This document shows positions 5,690-7,940 of a stretch of DNA of 7,940 nucleotides, one piece after another (the stretch's first letter is position 1; every line of letters starts with the position of its first letter). The stretch covers positions 1 to 7,940 of the forward strand of contig CANQYR010000046.1 of the NCBI GenBank assembly GCA_947628125.1, read 5' to 3'. The translations under genes were made by a program, and so were the position numbers. This DNA comes from an uncultured Bacilli bacterium (lineage in GTDB: Bacteria > Bacillota_I > Bacilli_A > RF39 > UBA660). The notes beneath the pieces were generated by a model. The model did not search any database. It saw only the letters and a list, made by a program, of their open reading frames with translations, and was not told the origin of the DNA.

Positions 5690-5711
5690 AAAAACGGCTA
5701 ACCGTTTTTTT
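5688..5711. terminator. Bidirectional terminator shared by the transglutaminase-like gene and ileS
   Basis: Seven A residues plus CGG (5688-5697) pair with CCG plus seven T residues (5702-5711), leaving a 4-base loop (5698-5701). This is a symmetric 10-bp stem whose A and T ends give a U tract in either direction. The loop contains the ileS TAG stop (5698-5700 on the minus strand), and the left foot starts inside the TAA of the other gene. Confidence 0.82.
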
Positions 5712-7940
5712 CTAAGTCTAAAGCAACATTTATACCATTTAAGGTAAATTTATTTGGTAAGTTATCTTTTTTTATTAATTTTGTTGCTAATGTTTCATCT
5801 TGAATATATTTAGCAAAACTGTTTATTACTTCATCAATGTCTTTGTTATCTTCATAATAAATAGTAATTCGATCAGCAACATTTAAGTTTTTCTCTTTAC
5901 GAAGATTTTGAATTTTACTTACTAATTCTCTAGCGATACCTTCTAGTATTAATTCTTTAGTTCTTGTTGTATCTAGGATGACGAAGTTATTATTTTCCAT
6001 AGCAACATGGTAGTTTTCTTTAGCTATAATATTTATTACAACCATATTAGGTGTTACGGTTATTTCTTCATCATCAATAGTTAAGGCAATATCTTTGTTT
6101 GCTTCTAATGCTTTTTTTTGTTCACTACTTAGGTTTTCTAAGGCTGTTTGGAATTTTTTTACTTTAGGTCCTAGTAATTTACCTACTTCTTTAAAGTTTG
6201 GTTTAATAATTAAATGCATATATTCGGTAATATCTTCAATTAAGATGACGTTTTTGACATTTAGTTCTTCTTTTATTAAATTAGTAAAGCTTTTTAAACT
6301 TTTATTTTTGCCATCTAAATAGACATTAAAAAGTGGTTCTCTTACTTTTATTTTGACTTCTTCTCTGATGTTTCGACCTAATTTAATTATTTCTCTTACG
6401 GTGTCCATTTTTTCTTCGAGACTAGTATTTATTAGTTTTTGGTTACATTCTGGATAATCTTCTAAATGAACTGTTTCTTTACCGGTTAAATTTTGGTATA
6501 GTTCTTCAGCTATAAATGGAGTGATTGGGGCAATTAATTTAGCTAAGCCTACTAATACTTCATAAGTGGTAATGTAAACACTTTTTTTAGAATTATCTAA
6601 ATTGGTTTGCCAAAATCTTTTCCTATTTCTTCTAATATACCAATTGGATAAGTCTTCGGATGTAAATGCAGAAATGGCATGAACGACTTTATTTAAGTCA
6701 TACTCCATAAAATAGTTAGTGACATTTTTTATTAAGTTGTTATATTTTGATAATAGCCACAAATCTATTTCTTCACGTTTTTCATAAGGTATAAAACATT
6801 CATCGGTGTCTATTTGATCAGTATTTGCATATATTTGAAAAAAGGAATATGTATTTTTTAAAGGGTTAAAGAATTTGGAGTATACTTCTTTTAAGCCTTC
6901 TTCATTAAATTTTAGGGGTGTCCAAACAGGTGAGACATAAGGAAGATAAAATCTTACGGTATCCGCTCCATATTTGTTAATAGTAGAAAATGGTTCAACG
7001 ATGTTTCCCCTACTTTTGCTCATTTTTTTACCTTCGGCATCTAATAGTAAGTCATTTACTAAAACGTTTTTATATGGAGCACAGCCTTTTAAAAACACGC
7101 CTATAACAAGTAAGGTATAGAACCAACCTCTTGTTTGATCAATTCCTTCGCAGATAAAGTCAGCAGGAAATTGACTTTCCCATAGTTCTTTATTTTCAAA
7201 AGGATAATGATACTGAGCAAATGGCATGGCCCCGGAGTCAAACCAGCAGTCTAAGACATCATTTATTCTCGTCATATTTTGACCACATTTTTCGCATTTG
7301 ATTTGAATTTGATCAATATATGGTTTATGTAAGTCAAGATCATCTTCTATTTTGGTGGTGGCTTTTTCTTTTAATTCTTTGATGCTACCTATCATTGTGC
7401 TATGGCCACATGAACATTTGTAAAAAGGAATTGGGCTACCCCAGTATCTACTTCTTGACACGTTCCAATCACGAGCATTTTCAAGCCAATTAGCAAATCT
7501 TTTTTCGCCAACATATGCTGGGTACCAATTTACTTTAGCATTGGCTTTTAGTAGGTCTTCTTTCATTTCACTTACTTTAATATAATAGCTTGGAACCATA
7601 TAATATATAAGTTTGGTATCACAACGCCAGCAATGAGGATATTCGTGGTTTATTTTTTGCTTTTTAAATAGTTTTTGGTTATCTTTTAGATAGTTTATTA
7701 CTTCATCGTTGGTATCATGAACAAATTTTCCTTGCCAAAGTCCTTCTTTGTAGCAGCCATCTTTACCTACCGGGTTTAGTATTGGTAGGTCATATTTCGC
7801 GCATACTTTGGCATCATCTTCACCAAAGGCAGGTGCAATGTGAACAACGCCGGTTCCATCATTTATAGTAACGTATCCATCACAGGTAACATAAAAGGCT
7901 TTTTTACTTGGTGTTAATGAAGGTATTAGTTGGTCATATT
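5698..7940 (-). CDS. ileS: Isoleucyl-tRNA synthetase, type-2 (eukaryote-like), 5' end beyond the window
   Basis: This enzyme charges tRNA-Ile with isoleucine in the cytoplasm. The frame is open to the last base: 746 residues are visible. Upstream of Met 7599 the same frame encodes canonical IleRS sequence, including DGTGVVHIAPAFGEDD and HEYPHCWRC, so the Met is internal. About 290 residues, with the HIGH motif, should lie off the right edge if the length is usual (about 1040). Seen in order: editing-domain end, CWRC cysteines (7621-7632), two CxC/CxxC zinc-type pairs, WFDSG (7231-7245), KMSKS as KKMSKSRGN (KMSKS at 7012-7026), and the anticodon-binding region with DLSNWYIRRNRKRFW (6610-6654), followed by the C-terminal region. 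The last motif and YVSPVWTP are characteristic of the type-2 class; type-1 enzymes have DLSAFYLD instead. Type-2 enzymes are known for reduced sensitivity to mupirocin. Confidence 0.95.
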   Translation of the reverse strand, partial: YDQLIPSLTPSKKAFYVTCDGYVTINDGTGVVHIAPAFGEDDAKVCAKYDLPILNPVGKDGCYKEGLWQGKFVHDTNDEVINYLKDNQKLFKKQKINHEYPHCWRCDTKLIYYMVPSYYIKVSEMKEDLLKANAKVNWYPAYVGEKRFANWLENARDWNVSRSRYWGSPIPFYKCSCGHSTMIGSIKELKEKATTKIEDDLDLHKPYIDQIQIKCEKCGQNMTRINDVLDCWFDSGAMPFAQYHYPFENKELWESQFPADFICEGIDQTRGWFYTLLVIGVFLKGCAPYKNVLVNDLLLDAEGKKMSKSRGNIVEPFSTINKYGADTVRFYLPYVSPVWTPLKFNEEGLKEVYSKFFNPLKNTYSFFQIYANTDQIDTDECFIPYEKREEIDLWLLSKYNNLIKNVTNYFMEYDLNKVVHAISAFTSEDLSNWYIRRNRKRFWQTNLDNSKKSVYITTYEVLVGLAKLIAPITPFIAEELYQNLTGKETVHLEDYPECNQKLINTSLEEKMDTVREIIKLGRNIREEVKIKVREPLFNVYLDGKNKSLKSFTNLIKEELNVKNVILIEDITEYMHLIIKPNFKEVGKLLGPKVKKFQTALENLSSEQKKALEANKDIALTIDDEEITVTPNMVVINIIAKENYHVAMENNNFVILDTTRTKELILEGIARELVSKIQNLRKEKNLNVADRITIYYEDNKDIDEVINSFAKYIQDETLATKLIKKDNLPNKFTLNGINVALDLEKNG

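Noticed and set aside
6095..6322. Plus-strand open frame of 75 codons
   Set aside because: It is antisense to conserved ileS, with no start signals of its own.
7597..7599. ATG at 7599 as the start of ileS
   Set aside because: The frame continues upstream with conserved IleRS sequence (HEYPHCWRC, DGTGVVHIAPAFGEDD) and no stop to the window edge, so this Met is internal.

Overview
The window is strongly AT-rich, with runs of A and T, TTA- and AAA-rich codon use and short intergenic gaps. Six complete genes and one gene cut by the right edge fill almost all of it. The gene content (UvrC, a YigZ-type protein, ribosomal protein S20, isoleucyl-tRNA synthetase) and Shine-Dalgarno motifs such as AAAGGAG point to a low-GC Gram-positive-type bacterium. 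The style best fits a small-genome gut lineage of Bacilli or Mollicutes relatives. That placement is inferred from style, not from a marker search. Trp is TGG throughout, and the only TGA (end of the YigZ-type gene) behaves as a real stop, so the standard bacterial code is favoured over the Mycoplasma code.

Layout from left to right: an 11-base C run (G run on the minus strand) lies beside a consensus -35 box at the left edge. Next comes a minus-strand membrane-anchored extracytoplasmic protein (54-1289) with its own consensus promoter and a terminator. Minus-strand uvrC follows (1379-3148). An interlocked divergent promoter separates uvrC from a one-domain YigZ/IMPACT protein (3233-3583, plus), followed by rpsT (3649-3912, plus). 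rpsT converges on a minus-strand amidoligase-like gene (3922-4629) and the two share a hairpin. The amidoligase gene diverges from a plus-strand, membrane-anchored transglutaminase-like protein (4745-5689). That gene converges on ileS (5698 to the right edge, minus), again across a shared hairpin. ileS has no 5' end in the window: its reading frame runs open to the last base, and the Met at 7599 is internal.

Most of the window is housekeeping: DNA repair, ribosome, tRNA charging. The accessory parts are the surface-protein gene with the G-tract beside it, and the divergent amidoligase/transglutaminase-like pair. The first could make peptide or isopeptide bonds and the second could break or rearrange them outside the membrane, but nothing beyond shared position and family chemistry ties them together. 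No gap exceeds about 120 bases. I see no tRNA, rRNA, CRISPR array, insertion sequence or riboswitch.
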